From: Gardnerella greenwoodii 00703Dmash
Lineage (GTDB): Bacteria; Actinomycetota; Actinomycetes; Actinomycetales; Bifidobacteriaceae
Assembly (NCBI RefSeq): GCF_000263635.1
Contig: NZ_ADEV01000011.1
Coordinates: 55,944-119,943 of the forward strand
DNA length: 64,000 nt
Direction: 5' to 3'
Shown here: positions 41,732 through 53,771 of the stretch, one piece after another
How the letters are laid out: the number at the start of each line of letters is the position of its first letter
How positions within the stretch are numbered: position 1 is the stretch's first letter
Position numbers and translations under genes: made by a program
The notes under the pieces: generated by a model
Told to the model about the DNA's origin: nothing
The model's input: only the letters and a program-made list of their open reading frames with translations
The model's database searches: none

Positions 41732-42832
41732 ATGATGGCTGAGTCAGTAGATGAACAATTCCCGGCAGCAGTTACCGCGTTAGAAGAATACCGCGATATT
41801 GAAAGTCGCATGGGAAGCCCGGAAGTTGCGTCAAACCCGGACGCTATTCGAAAACTCGGCCGTAGGCACGCAGAACTCGGCTCAATCGTAAACGCTTACC
41901 TAAATTACAAACAGCTTTGCGACGACTTTGAAGCCGCAAACGAAATGGCAAGCGACGACCCAGATTTTGCAGAAGAAGCTAAGCGCTTAGAAGCGCAGCT
42001 TCCAGCAGCAAAAGAAAAGCTACGCACGGCGCTAATTCCTAGGGATCCGGATGATGCGCGCGATATGATCATGGAAATTAAAGCTGGCACGGGCGGCGAA
42101 GAAGCGGCACTATTTGCTGGCGATTTATTGCGTATGTACATGCGTTACGCGGAAAAGCGCGGCTGGACTACCGTAATCCAAAGCGAAAATTCAACGGAAC
42201 TTGGCGGCGTAAAAGACGTGCAGCTTGCTATTCGTGCAAAAGGCACGCCTGCTCCAGAAGATGGCGTGTGGGCAAGCATGAAGTATGAGGGCGGAGTGCA
42301 TCGCGTGCAGCGAATCCCAGTTACGGAATCGCAGGGGCGCATACAGACTTCCGCAGCCGGCGTAATCGTGTTCCCAGAAGCAGACGAAGATGACGACGAA
42401 ATCGAAATCGATCCAAAAGATTTGAAGATTGACATTTTCATGAGCTCTGGCCCTGGCGGACAGTCCGTGAACACTACTTATTCCGCGGTTCGCATGACGC
42501 ATATTCCAACCGGAATTGTTGTTAGCATGCAGGATGAGAAGTCGCAGATTCAAAACCGTGCGGCAGCTTTACGCGTGTTAAAGTCGCGCTTGCTCGCCAT
42601 GAAGCATGAGCAGGAGGCAGCAGAAGCTGCTGATATGCGCCACTCACAAGTGCGTTCGTTGGACCGTTCTGAGAGAATCCGCACGTACAATTTCCCAGAA
42701 AATCGTATTGTAGATCATCGTACGAATTACAAAGCTTATAATCTTGACCAGGTTCTTGACGGCGACTTGCAGCCGGTTATTGACAGCGATATTCAGGCGG
42801 ATGAAGCCGACCGCTTAGCGCAAGCCAAGTAA
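41732..42832 (+). CDS. prfA: Peptide chain release factor 1
   Basis: RF1 reads UAA and UAG. The 366-residue protein has the codon-recognition region [18 protein letters not shown] with PVT (the PxT tripeptide of RF1) and the catalytic GGQ in [17 protein letters not shown]. Two adjacent ATGs follow AAGGA; the second (41735, MAESVDE) has better spacing. It is followed by prmC, the enzyme that methylates its GGQ glutamine, with an 86-base gap made of TTAAGTAAG reiterations. Confidence 0.96.
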   Translation: MMAESVDEQFPAAVTALEEYRDIESRMGSPEVASNPDAIRKLGRRHAELGSIVNAYLNYKQLCDDFEAANEMASDDPDFAEEAKRLEAQLPAAKEKLRTALIPRDPDDARDMIMEIKAGTGGEEAALFAGDLLRMYMRYAEKRGWTTVIQSENSTELGGVKDVQLAIRAKGTPAPEDGVWASMKYEGGVHRVQRIPVTESQGRIQTSAAGVIVFPEADEDDDEIEIDPKDLKIDIFMSSGPGGQSVNTTYSAVRMTHIPTGIVVSMQDEKSQIQNRAAALRVLKSRLLAMKHEQEAAEAADMRHSQVRSLDRSERIRTYNFPENRIVDHRTNYKAYNLDQVLDGDLQPVIDSDIQADEADRLAQAK

Positions 42833-42900
42833 GTAGCCGATTAAGTTAAGTAAGTTAAGTCAGTACGTTAAGTAAGTAACTTAAGTAAACTAAGTAAAAT
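42833..42900 (+). repeat. TTAAGTAAG reiterations between prfA and prmC
   Basis: The gap is built almost entirely of the words taag, ttaagtaag and aactaag, starting inside the prfA stop (AAGTAAGTAG). It looks like slippage-driven expansion of the gene end; several stop codons occur in all frames. Confidence 0.6.
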
Positions 42901-42918
42901 TTCTAAACGGTTCTTAAA

Positions 42919-43824
42919 ATGCGCGAACTTTTGCAAAATGCTATTGCGCGTCTTCGTGAAGCAGGCGTGGAGTCTGCAGAATACGACGCGCGTTTGCTGC
43001 TGGCTAAAGCTTGCGGCGTAAGCTTAGCTGAGCTGAACAAGGCGCTAATACTCGGCGATTTAACCGATTTTTCGCAAGATTATGCTAGTAAATATAGCGA
43101 TTTTGTTTCTAGGCGTGCTTCGCGCGAGCCGCTGCAGCATATTGTTGGTCGCGCGCCTTTTCGCTACTTGGATTTGCAAGTTGGCAAAGGCGTTTTTGTG
43201 CCGCGGCCAGAAACGGAAATTGTTGTTGAAGCTGGATTGGATTGGCTTAGAGAGTCTGGTATTAGCAAGCCTACGGTAGTCGATTTATGCGCAGGATCGG
43301 GCGCAATCGGATTGTCGATTGCAACGGAAGTTGCAGACGCGCAAGTATGGGCTGTAGAAAAATCTCCTGAAGCTTTCCAATATTTGCAAAAAAATTTTGA
43401 AGAAACTGCAAAAAAGTGGGAAAATATTCAGATTTTCAGTCGCTATCATGCTGTGCTTGCAGACGCAACCAAAGCGCATATTTCGGATTGTATGCCGGAA
43501 CTTCACGCAATTTGCGGCAAAGTAGATTTAGTAATAACGAATCCGCCTTACGTGCCGGAAAATCAAGTTCCGGAACAGATTGAAGTGCGAAAATACGATC
43601 CGCCGCTTGCGCTTTATGGCGGCTCTGCGGACGGCTTGCTTATTCCGGAGCAGATTATGTGCGCGGCTTTTACGCTTCTTAAGCCTGGGGGAGTGATGGT
43701 TATGGAGCACGATATTTCGCAAGGAGATGCGCTTAAAAAGTATGCGGAAAGCGTAGGCTTTTCGCGTGCGCGCGTTGGAAACGACTTAACTGGCAGACCG
43801 CGGTACACTTTTGCGGAAAAGTAA
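42919..43824 (+). CDS. prmC: Release factor glutamine methyltransferase PrmC
   Basis: PrmC (HemK) methylates the glutamine of the GGQ motif in RF1 and RF2. The 301-residue protein has an N-terminal helical domain (ARLREAGVESAEYDARLLLA), PLQHIVGRAPF, the SAM motif VVDLCAGSGAIGLSIA and the catalytic NPPY in VITNPPYVPENQVP. It lies directly after prfA, the conserved order. Confidence 0.96.
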   Translation: MRELLQNAIARLREAGVESAEYDARLLLAKACGVSLAELNKALILGDLTDFSQDYASKYSDFVSRRASREPLQHIVGRAPFRYLDLQVGKGVFVPRPETEIVVEAGLDWLRESGISKPTVVDLCAGSGAIGLSIATEVADAQVWAVEKSPEAFQYLQKNFEETAKKWENIQIFSRYHAVLADATKAHISDCMPELHAICGKVDLVITNPPYVPENQVPEQIEVRKYDPPLALYGGSADGLLIPEQIMCAAFTLLKPGGVMVMEHDISQGDALKKYAESVGFSRARVGNDLTGRPRYTFAEK

Positions 43825-43849
43825 AATTTTAATCAAAAATAAAACTTGA

Positions 43850-43895
43850 CTCAAACAGAATAAAATAAGCAAAATAAGCAAAATAAGCAATAAAA
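43850..43895 (+). repeat. AAAATAAGC reiterations before tsaC
   Basis: Four near-identical copies of aaaataagc fill the gap between prmC and tsaC. No promoter could be recognised in them. AGAGGC at the right end serves as a weak ribosome binding site. Confidence 0.6.
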
Positions 43896-43905
43896 GAGGC
43901 AAAAA

Positions 43906-44586
43906 ATGAGCAAAATTTGCAATATCAACGAAGAATCCCTGCAAATGGCAGCGCAAATTATTAACGAAGGCGGTGTAATCGTAGTGCCAACAGACACTGT
44001 GTATGGCGTTGCATGCGATCCGTTCAATGAAGCCGCTGTTGCCAAAATTTACGAGCTTAAGCGCAGGCCGCGCACAAAAGCGCTGCAAATTTTAATGAGC
44101 GGAGTGGAAGATTTAGAAAAACTTGGGCTTTATTTGCCTTCTCCGCTGGATATTTTAGGTAAAAAGTTCCTTCCGGGCGGATATTCTCCGATTGCGCGTG
44201 CGAAGAAGGGCTCGGTTGCTTCAAATCTTGCAACGCTGTGCAAAACGAATGAAACTGATGCTCAAAACGATGCGCAAACTCAAGCAACTGAAGCAACTCA
44301 AGGCGTGCGCGTGCCGGATTGCCCTGAATTAATGCAAATTTTGCGAGTTACCGGCCCACTGGCTGCTTCTAGCGCGAATCGCAGCGGTAACGAAAGTGCA
44401 GACAGTGTAGAAGAAGCGTTTGCGGCTTTCGGCAACGAAATTCCGCTGTATTTGAACGCAGGCCCGACTCGCTCGCACGTGGCAAGCACTGTAGTTGGTG
44501 CGGATTCAAACGACGAGGATGGCATTGTTATTTTGCGCGAAGGCGTGATTTCGGAGAGTGAAATTCGCGAGGCTTTGCGAAAGTAG
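43906..44586 (+). CDS. tsaC: L-threonylcarbamoyladenylate synthase (TsaC/Sua5 family)
   Basis: Makes threonylcarbamoyl-AMP from Thr, bicarbonate and ATP for the t6A37 modification of tRNAs reading ANN codons. The 226-residue protein has IINEGGVIVVPTDTVYGVACD, YELKRRPRTKALQILMS and TGPLAASSANRSGNESA. The C-terminus ends DGIVILREGVISESEIREAL. The Sua5 C-terminal domain is absent, so this is the short TsaC type. An insert of about 20 residues near 110-125 is Gln/Thr/Glu-rich. Confidence 0.94.
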   Translation: MSKICNINEESLQMAAQIINEGGVIVVPTDTVYGVACDPFNEAAVAKIYELKRRPRTKALQILMSGVEDLEKLGLYLPSPLDILGKKFLPGGYSPIARAKKGSVASNLATLCKTNETDAQNDAQTQATEATQGVRVPDCPELMQILRVTGPLAASSANRSGNESADSVEEAFAAFGNEIPLYLNAGPTRSHVASTVVGADSNDEDGIVILREGVISESEIREALRK

Positions 44587-44724
44587 CGAAAATAGAGAAA
44601 ATATCAAAAATAGCGAAAGTAGCGAAAGTATTTACTAATTTTGCTATACTGCCGAATCGTTACAATCAAAATAAGCAAATATATAAGACAAGCGAATATC
44701 AAAAATAGCAGAAAGACATAGCCG

Positions 44725-47425
<2,701 letters not shown>

Positions 47426-47486
47426 ATCGAGTGGTGCTCGTGGTGCGCGATTAAATCGCGTATAAATCGCAAATAATTTTGCTCTA

Positions 47487-47541
47487 AACGGCGAAAAGTT
47501 ACGCAAGTTCCTCACAACTTGCCTGCTTTTCGTCGTTTTTA
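47487..47541 (+). terminator. Terminator of guaB
   Basis: AAACGGCGAAAAG, then GCAAGTT, pair with AACTTGC and CTTTTCGTCGTTT, ending in TTTTTAG. This is a long two-part stem. Confidence 0.8.
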
Positions 47542-47609
47542 GTACGCGCCTCGTCTGTACGAAGATGTAGGCTGATGGGTTCAAAAAAAATATTAGGAAA
47601 GGAACGAAA

Positions 47610-48317
47610 ATGGCTGAAGCTAAGGAAGATCTTACGTTTACGCCGGAAGAGTCGCGCTTAATTTGGATTGATTGCGAGATGACTGGACTCGATATTTTCC
47701 ATGACGAATTATGCGAAGTATCTGTAGTTCCAACTGATTTTAATTTTAAAGTTCTCGACGACGGTATTGATTTAGTGATTAAGCCAAGCGACGCTGCTGT
47801 GGCTCATATGAACGATTTTGTGCGCAATATGCACACTTCTTCTGGACTTGTTGACGAGTGGAATAAAAACGGTTTGCCGTTGGAAGAAGCTCAAAAGCAG
47901 GTAGTTGAGTACGTAAAGCGCTTCCTGCCGGCTCGCGGAAAAGCTCATCTTGCTGGAAACTCAGTCGGCTCCGACAAAAAGTTCCTCGACCGCTACATGC
48001 CGGATTTAATGGCAAATCTGCACTATCGCGTAATCGACGTAAGTACGTTGAAAGAGATTTCGCGCAGGCTTTACCCAGACGTTTACCGCAATAAGCCGGC
48101 AAAACATGGCGGTCACCGCGCGCTCGCGGATATTATTGAGTCGATTGACGAGCTTCGTTACTACCGCGACATGATGTTCGTTCCAGCTCCAGGCCCAAAC
48201 GAATCACAAGCAAAAGCCGGCGCGCAGCATATTGAAAGCACGAGCTTGCTTCGTGACTACGAACGCCGCGGAGAAGCGCTAGAAGACGTAAATTCTGCAG
48301 AAAAGCGCGACTATTAA
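47610..48317 (+). CDS. orn: Oligoribonuclease
   Basis: A 3'-5' exonuclease that degrades 2-5 nt RNA. The 235-residue DEDD enzyme begins the conserved part with [21 protein letters not shown] and continues with [16 protein letters not shown] and [15 protein letters not shown] (the Asp-His-Asp site). An extra C-terminal ~35 residues are charged. AGGAAAGG precedes the ATG. A PIF1-like helicase gene follows 30 bases later, so both are probably co-transcribed. Confidence 0.95.
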   Translation: MAEAKEDLTFTPEESRLIWIDCEMTGLDIFHDELCEVSVVPTDFNFKVLDDGIDLVIKPSDAAVAHMNDFVRNMHTSSGLVDEWNKNGLPLEEAQKQVVEYVKRFLPARGKAHLAGNSVGSDKKFLDRYMPDLMANLHYRVIDVSTLKEISRRLYPDVYRNKPAKHGGHRALADIIESIDELRYYRDMMFVPAPGPNESQAKAGAQHIESTSLLRDYERRGEALEDVNSAEKRDY

Positions 48318-48347
48318 ACGCAATAGCGCAAATAAAAGGTACTGCCA

Positions 48348-49796
48348 ATGAAGCAATCCGAAGCCTTAACCATAATCGACGCTGGCGCGAGCGCGTTCAT
48401 TACCGGCGCTCCGGGTGCAGGTAAAACCTACGTATTAAACGAAGCTATTCGCGAAATGCGAAAGAACGGTTTAAGTGTTGCCGTGACTGCTTCTACCGGC
48501 ATTGCGGCAACACATTTAAACGGTCAAACAATTCACTCTTGGAGTGGTGTTGGAGTTTCAAACGCGCTTACGGATACGCTTCTTAAAACCATTAGATCTA
48601 GGCGCGGAAAGCGCATAAAAGCCACGGACGTGCTCGTGCTGGACGAAGTTTCAATGATCCACGCGTGGCTTTTCGACATGGTTGATGAAGTATGCCGTAA
48701 AGTGCGCAAAAATCCCGCTCCTTTCGGCGGTCTCCAAGTAGTTATTTCGGGCGACTTTTTTCAGCTTCCGCCTGTAAGCACTTCTATGCGAAATCGCGAC
48801 GTGTTCGAACCTAGCCCGGAGTTTATTTCTTCGCGCCAAAAGTATGCTGCAGCAGGCAAAAATCCGGAAGGCTATATTACAGAATCCTTCGCATGGGACG
48901 CTTTAAAACCTGTTGTGTGCTACTTAACTGAGCAGCATCGTCAGGATGACGGCAAGTTACTTGACGTTTTAACAGATATTCGTAGCGGTCTAGTAAGTGA
49001 TGACGATAAGCAAGTGCTTTCCAGTCGTCTTGGCGAATATCCTCAAGACGACGAAGTTGCAGTGCATCTTTTCCCAACGAACTCGCAAGCAGACGGATTA
49101 AATAATGCTAAACTTGCGCAAATTGATGCTGATACTCACGAGTTTGTGGCAACGGAAGCTGGGCCTAAAAATCTTGTTGATCGCTTAAAAAAGAATATGC
49201 TTGCTCCGGAGCGTTTAGTTTTAAAGGCTGGGGCTGCTGTGATGGCTTTAAGAAACGATCAGGAAAAGCAGTATGTAAACGGCTCGGTTGGGCGAGTGTT
49301 GCGTTTTGCGCCTGAATCTAAGGGCGGATGGCCGATTGTTGAGTTTGAAAACGGCAATATTGTAACTCTTAAGCCTGCCGCGTGGGAAATGACGGATGGC
49401 GAAACGGTTCTTGCTAGTGTAAATCAAGTGCCTCTTCGTTGCGCGTGGGGAATTACGATTCATAAGTCGCAAGGTATGACGCTTGATGCTGCAGTAATGG
49501 ATTTGCGTAGAACTTTCGCTCCTGGAATGGGTTACGTAGCGCTTTCGCGTGTGGAAAATCTGCAAGGTCTTTACTTAGAGGGTATTAACGAGCGCGCGTT
49601 TAGTGTTTCGGCGGATGCTGTACTTCTTGACGGATCTTTGCGCGATGCTTCAAGACGCGCGAGTGAGGTGCTTTCTAGCGAGGGTGCTTCCGCGTTTGTT
49701 GCTAAAAAAGCAGATGTCGATTTTGCGGATCAGCAGGAACTTGATATTTTTGCAAGTACTAACAACGACGAGTTTGGATTCGATAACGAGTTTTAG
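48348..49796 (+). CDS. PIF1-like ATP-dependent DNA helicase
   Basis: A 482-residue SF1B helicase. Motifs in order: Walker A TGAPGAGKTYVLNEA, TASTGIAATHLNGQTIHSWSG, Walker B VLVLDEVSMIHAWLFDMVD, QVVISGDFFQLPPV, LTEQHRQDD and, at the C-terminus, AWGITIHKSQGMTLDAAV with YVALSRVENLQGLYL. PIF1 family helicases unwind DNA 5'-3' and act on G-quadruplexes or recombination intermediates. The last ~60 residues are variable and acidic. Confidence 0.9.
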   Translation: MKQSEALTIIDAGASAFITGAPGAGKTYVLNEAIREMRKNGLSVAVTASTGIAATHLNGQTIHSWSGVGVSNALTDTLLKTIRSRRGKRIKATDVLVLDEVSMIHAWLFDMVDEVCRKVRKNPAPFGGLQVVISGDFFQLPPVSTSMRNRDVFEPSPEFISSRQKYAAAGKNPEGYITESFAWDALKPVVCYLTEQHRQDDGKLLDVLTDIRSGLVSDDDKQVLSSRLGEYPQDDEVAVHLFPTNSQADGLNNAKLAQIDADTHEFVATEAGPKNLVDRLKKNMLAPERLVLKAGAAVMALRNDQEKQYVNGSVGRVLRFAPESKGGWPIVEFENGNIVTLKPAAWEMTDGETVLASVNQVPLRCAWGITIHKSQGMTLDAAVMDLRRTFAPGMGYVALSRVENLQGLYLEGINERAFSVSADAVLLDGSLRDASRRASEVLSSEGASAFVAKKADVDFADQQELDIFASTNNDEFGFDNEF

Positions 49797-49861
49797 TTGA
49801 AAATTACGTATTGTGAGTTTGTTTAGTAGTGTAAACAAGTGTTTATGTCCTCATGCGCAAA

Positions 49862-49867
49862 TAGATT
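49862..49867 (+). promoter_or_regulatory. -10-like box of proS, leaderless start
   Basis: TAGATT seven bases before the ATG at 49875, which has no Shine-Dalgarno sequence. It supports 49875 over the upstream ATG at 49845. Confidence 0.4.
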
Positions 49868-49874
49868 GGAACGC

Positions 49875-51707
49875 ATGAATTCCAATGTACTTCGTATGTC
49901 TCAGCTGTTCCTTCGTACGCTGCGCGAGGATCCTGCAGACGCGGACGTGGCTTCCGCAAAACTTATGCAGCGCGCAGGCTATATTCGTAAATCTGCCCCA
50001 GGTGTGTGGACTTGGTTGCCGCTTGGCCTCAAGGTTTTAAACAAGGTTCAGGCGATTATTCGCGACGAAATCAACGGTATCGGTGCGCAGGAAGTTCACT
50101 TCCCAGCTCTTCTTCCGCGTGAGCCTTATGAGGCTACAAACCGTTGGGAAGAATACGGCGACAACATTTTCCGTCTTAAGGATCGTCATGAGGCTGACTA
50201 TCTTCTTGCTCCAACGCACGAAGAAGTTTTCACGCTTCTCGTTAAGGATATGTATTCTTCTTACAAGGATTTGCCTGTTACTTTGTACCAGATTCAAACG
50301 AAGTATCGCGACGAATTCCGCCCGCGCGCTGGTCTTATTCGCGGCCGCGAGTTTATTATGCAGGATGCTTATTCGTTCTCGATTGACGAAGATGGTTTGA
50401 AGTCTGCTTACGTTGAGGAGCGCGCTGCTTACGCTCGCATTTTCGACCGTTTGGGCATTAAATACGTGATTGTTCACGCTGTTTCCGGACCAATGGGTGG
50501 TTCTGATTCCGAGGAGTTCTTGGCTCCAATGCCAATTGGCGAAGATACTTTTGCGCTCGCACCTTCCGGAAAAGCTTGGAATGTTGAGGCTCTTACCACT
50601 CCAGAAATGCAAGATGTTGATTACTCAGCAACTCCTGCAGCAGAAGCTCTTGAAACTCCAGACGCTAAGACGATTGAAGCTTTGGCTAAGGTTTCTAACG
50701 ACTTGCATCCTCGCGAAGATGGCCGCGATTGGCAAGCGTCCGACACTTTGAAGAACCTTATTATTGCTGTTAAGCATCCGGCAGACGCTGAAGGCGGCGA
50801 GCATGAGGAGCCATGGCGCGAAATCGTTGCTATTGGTATTCCGGGAGATCGCCAGGTAGATATGAAGCGTCTCGAGGCTCAGTTTGCTCCTGCAGAAATC
50901 GAAGAAGCAACTGAGGAAGATTTGAAGGCTCATCCTGAGTTTGTTAAGGGCTACATTGGCTTTAGCGTATTAGGTCCTCAAGCTCGCAAAGAGGGTAGGG
51001 GTATTGCAAATCCTGTTCGCTACTTGATGGATGCTCACGTTGCAAAGGGAAGCGCCTGGATTACAGGAGCTGACGAAGACGGAAAGCACGTTTACAACGC
51101 TGTTTACGGCCGCGATTTTGAGGCGGACGGTGTTGTTGAAGCAGCTCAGGTTCGCGATGGCGATATGAGCCCAGATGGTTCCGGTCCGTTAAGCTTCGAA
51201 CGCGGTGTGGAAATCGGCCAGGTGTTCCAGCTTGGCTTAAAGTATTCTAAGGCTTTGGGCTTAAGCGTTCTTAACGAAAACGGTAAGGCTGTGCCAGTTT
51301 GGATGGGCTGCTACGGCATTGGCGTTAGCCGTGTGATCGCATGCTTGGCAGAAACGCATCACGACGACGCTGGTCTCGCATGGCCTATGGCAATTGCTCC
51401 AGCTCAAGTTCATGTTGTTGCAACAGGCAAGGATCAGGTTGCTTTCGACGCTGCTGAAAAGGTTGTTGAAGAGCTTAGCAAGCAGGGCATCGAAGTAATC
51501 TTTGACGACCGTCCAAAGGTTTCACCAGGCGTAAAGTTCAAGGATGCTGAGCTTGTTGGCGTGCCGCTGATTGCTGTTGCTGGTCGCGATACCGTGAACA
51601 ATGGAACTATTGAAATCCGCAATCGCGATGGCTCAGACGTTGAGGCAGTTCCAGTTGACGAAGCTGCTGCTCGAATCGTATCTCGCGTAAACGATTTGCT
51701 TAAGTAA
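49875..51707 (+). CDS. proS: Prolyl-tRNA synthetase, bacterial long form
   Basis: Class II enzyme that charges tRNA-Pro. The 610-residue product starts MNSNVLRMSQLFLRTLREDP. Motif 2 is in YRDEFRPRAGLIRGREFIM, the inserted editing (YbaK-like) domain spans residues ~230-390, and motif 3 lies in CYGIGVSRVIACLAE. The anticodon domain follows (HVVATGKDQ, VIFDDRPKVSPGVKFKDAEL). The upstream ATG would add 10-12 residues not typical of the family, while a -10 box supports this start. Confidence 0.95.
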   Translation: MNSNVLRMSQLFLRTLREDPADADVASAKLMQRAGYIRKSAPGVWTWLPLGLKVLNKVQAIIRDEINGIGAQEVHFPALLPREPYEATNRWEEYGDNIFRLKDRHEADYLLAPTHEEVFTLLVKDMYSSYKDLPVTLYQIQTKYRDEFRPRAGLIRGREFIMQDAYSFSIDEDGLKSAYVEERAAYARIFDRLGIKYVIVHAVSGPMGGSDSEEFLAPMPIGEDTFALAPSGKAWNVEALTTPEMQDVDYSATPAAEALETPDAKTIEALAKVSNDLHPREDGRDWQASDTLKNLIIAVKHPADAEGGEHEEPWREIVAIGIPGDRQVDMKRLEAQFAPAEIEEATEEDLKAHPEFVKGYIGFSVLGPQARKEGRGIANPVRYLMDAHVAKGSAWITGADEDGKHVYNAVYGRDFEADGVVEAAQVRDGDMSPDGSGPLSFERGVEIGQVFQLGLKYSKALGLSVLNENGKAVPVWMGCYGIGVSRVIACLAETHHDDAGLAWPMAIAPAQVHVVATGKDQVAFDAAEKVVEELSKQGIEVIFDDRPKVSPGVKFKDAELVGVPLIAVAGRDTVNNGTIEIRNRDGSDVEAVPVDEAAARIVSRVNDLLK

Positions 51708-51725
51708 CGACCTGTTTTTACAATT

Positions 51726-51763
51726 TGCCGCCAGGAATACTACTACTATTCTTGGCGGCATTA
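51726..51763. terminator. Hairpin between convergent proS and ssb
   Basis: TGCCGCCAGGAAT pairs with ATTCTTGGCGGCA around a short ACTACTACT loop. T-runs are poor on both sides. Placed 18 bases after proS and 38 before the ssb stop, it probably serves both genes. Confidence 0.6.
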
Positions 51764-51800
51764 TTGTTTATCGTGGTGCACGAGGTATTATTTACTTTCT

Positions 51801-52286
51801 TTAGATATCAGCATCACCCCCAAATTCGTCGTCCGTGCTGTCTGAGTGAGAGTCAGTACGTTCTATTTTTTCGCTCTGTGAGTGATTGCTGTCTTTCGTC
51901 TGTCCGTTTTTGGCAGTATCAGCGTTTCTTTTTGTAAATTGCGTAGTTCCGCGATTTAAATCGTGCCCAATAGCAGAAGCTTCCAAAATTACGCGATTAT
52001 AATCGTTTCCATCTTTTGTCCAGCTTTCTGTACTCAAGTTGCCGTATACAACGATTGCATCGCCTTTATGAACGCTTTTTAGCACGTTTGAAGCCAAAGT
52101 CCTATACGCTTTCACAGTCATCCAAGTAGTTGGACGCTCATGCCATTGCTGCTCGTCGTTTCGGTAATATGATTGCGTGCTCGCAATTCGTAGCGAACAA
52201 GCCGGAGAATTTTCACTTCGCCCAAAGCTTACAGGCTCAGCGCCTACGTATCCACTAATAGTCACGGTCGACTGTTGTTGTGCCAT
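51801..52286 (-). CDS. ssb: Single-stranded DNA-binding protein, short paralogue-like
   Basis: A 161-residue OB-fold protein: VTISGYVGAEPVSF, SLRIASTQSYYRN, PTTWMTVKAYRTLASNVLKSVHKGDAIVVYG and a Ser/Asp-rich tail. The extreme C-terminus is DDEFGGDADI, not the DDDIPF-type tip through which housekeeping SSBs recruit partners. It may therefore be the second actinobacterial SSB, with the replication SSB elsewhere beside rpsF/rpsR. GAAAGGA precedes the ATG. It stands alone, convergent with proS. Confidence 0.85.
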   Translation of the reverse strand: MAQQQSTVTISGYVGAEPVSFGRSENSPACSLRIASTQSYYRNDEQQWHERPTTWMTVKAYRTLASNVLKSVHKGDAIVVYGNLSTESWTKDGNDYNRVILEASAIGHDLNRGTTQFTKRNADTAKNGQTKDSNHSQSEKIERTDSHSDSTDDEFGGDADI

Positions 52287-52602
52287 ATTTCATAGTCCTT
52301 TCACAAATTGGACTGCAGCCATTTCAGCCCCGAAATACAGAGCCATCATTGCCTCTGAGCTTCGCAGCCACGAGGAAATGCCGCAGTAATAACAACTATG
52401 AACTTTGCGCAACAACTTTGCCAGCAAACTTTTCTATTGTGGTTAAAACCTAGGTTTTATCCACAATGTAATTGATCTCTTGACTACAGCAAAATACGTA
52501 TTAAACGCTCAACAATTATCTGTGCATGCGTAATAATTCCTCATTGCAGGGTAGTATTGAGCAAACGTATTGAAAATATTGAATGCAGTGAAGAAGATAT
52601 TT

Positions 52603-53670
52603 ATGGTGGAAAATAATCAGCAATATGCAAAGCATAAATCTAATATGCGCATAAGTTGGGTTAGTATCCTTGTTATTTCTGCTGTATGCCTAGCTACGTG
52701 CGCAATATCGCAAAATTTTGCTGATTTTACTTTAGAAAATTCTAATGCGTATCATCAGGCTTATCATCAGGCGTATAATCGCGAATATCATCATAAATAT
52801 CATCAGAATCCAATAATTCAAACAACTAATTCTGCTTCTTCTGCAGCTTTTATTCAGTCAAGTAATGTAGCGCGTTACGTTCTTTCTTCTATTCGAAATG
52901 CAAGATCTAGGCTTTACGATAATCGCAGCACGTATTTTAATGGCGTTCCTTTGCAAGATTACGTGAGTCGCTACGGTCTTACTAAAGAAGCGTATGTTAA
53001 TAATATTCAGTACGATTCTGCAAATGAAGAGGATGCTTTCCGTCGCGCGCAAGAAACCGCTCAGCATGGGCAGTTTGGCCATTTTGGCCCAGATGGTGTG
53101 AGCGAGCCTGATTACACTGGCCGAAAGGCGTGGGGTGAAAATTTAAGTTGGGGTGTGGATCTTGCTGGTTCTATGCAATTGTGGATTCAAGATGAAGAGT
53201 CGGCTTTGCGTGCAACCGGCGGAAGTTTTAACGAAGATAATGGCCATTTGTATCAGATTTTGAATCCTAGCAATATTTCTTTCGGTTACGGAGAGGCTTC
53301 GGGCGGCCCTTATGGTGTTGTTGGAGCGTTGACACTGTCGGAATATAACGGAGATATTGATTATCCGGATGGCAAGATTGGCCCAGAATCTCCCGAAGAG
53401 CAAAAAAAGCGTGCTGAAGAGGAGCGAAAGAAGAAGGAAGAGCAGAAGCGTAAAGACGAGGAAGCTAAGAAGAAAAAAGCTTTGGCTAAAAAGAAGCATT
53501 TGAAGCATAAGCATCATAAAAAGTTAGCGAAAGCTATGAAGAAAAATGCTTCAACGTATGAATTTATTGTGATTATTTCTGCGATTTTAAGCGTGCTTGT
53601 TTTGTGCGCAATTGCAGTGGTAGCTTGGATTTTCTTAAGACGAAAACTGATTTCTAAAAATAGAAAATAA
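52603..53670 (+). CDS. CAP/SCP-domain membrane protein
   Basis: A 355-residue protein with an N-terminal membrane or signal segment (ISWVSILVISAVCLATCAIS), a His/Tyr/Gln-rich stretch (residues ~45-75) and a CAP-like domain (~85-260) with GHFGPDG, GENLSWG and EDNGHLYQILNPSNISFGYG. A charged helix (KKRAEEERKKKEEQKRK) and a C-terminal membrane segment with a basic end follow. The role of extracytoplasmic CAP domains in bacteria is unclear; lipid or wall binding is possible. An upstream TTG (52570) would add 11 residues. A terminator follows. Confidence 0.78.
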   Translation: MVENNQQYAKHKSNMRISWVSILVISAVCLATCAISQNFADFTLENSNAYHQAYHQAYNREYHHKYHQNPIIQTTNSASSAAFIQSSNVARYVLSSIRNARSRLYDNRSTYFNGVPLQDYVSRYGLTKEAYVNNIQYDSANEEDAFRRAQETAQHGQFGHFGPDGVSEPDYTGRKAWGENLSWGVDLAGSMQLWIQDEESALRATGGSFNEDNGHLYQILNPSNISFGYGEASGGPYGVVGALTLSEYNGDIDYPDGKIGPESPEEQKKRAEEERKKKEEQKRKDEEAKKKKALAKKKHLKHKHHKKLAKAMKKNASTYEFIVIISAILSVLVLCAIAVVAWIFLRRKLISKNRK

Positions 53671-53671
53671 T

Positions 53672-53716
53672 AAGCCTGCAAACGTTTATTAAGCGTCTGC
53701 AGGCTTCTATTTTTGA
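53672..53716 (+). terminator. Terminator after the CAP-domain gene
   Basis: AAGCCTGCAaACG pairs with CGtcTGCAGGCTT, followed by CTATTTTTG. Confidence 0.8.
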
Positions 53717-53717
53717 C

Positions 53718-53771
53718 TTATTTTTTGACTTATTTTGACTTATCGCGACTTATTTGCGATTTATTCGCAAC
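53718..53771 (-). repeat. AATAAGTC reiterations after the M13 peptidase stop
   Basis: On the minus strand the words aataagtcgcg, aataagtcaaa and aataagtcaaaaa follow the peptidase stop, each containing TAA. It is another example of stop-containing reiteration at a gene end. Confidence 0.6.
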
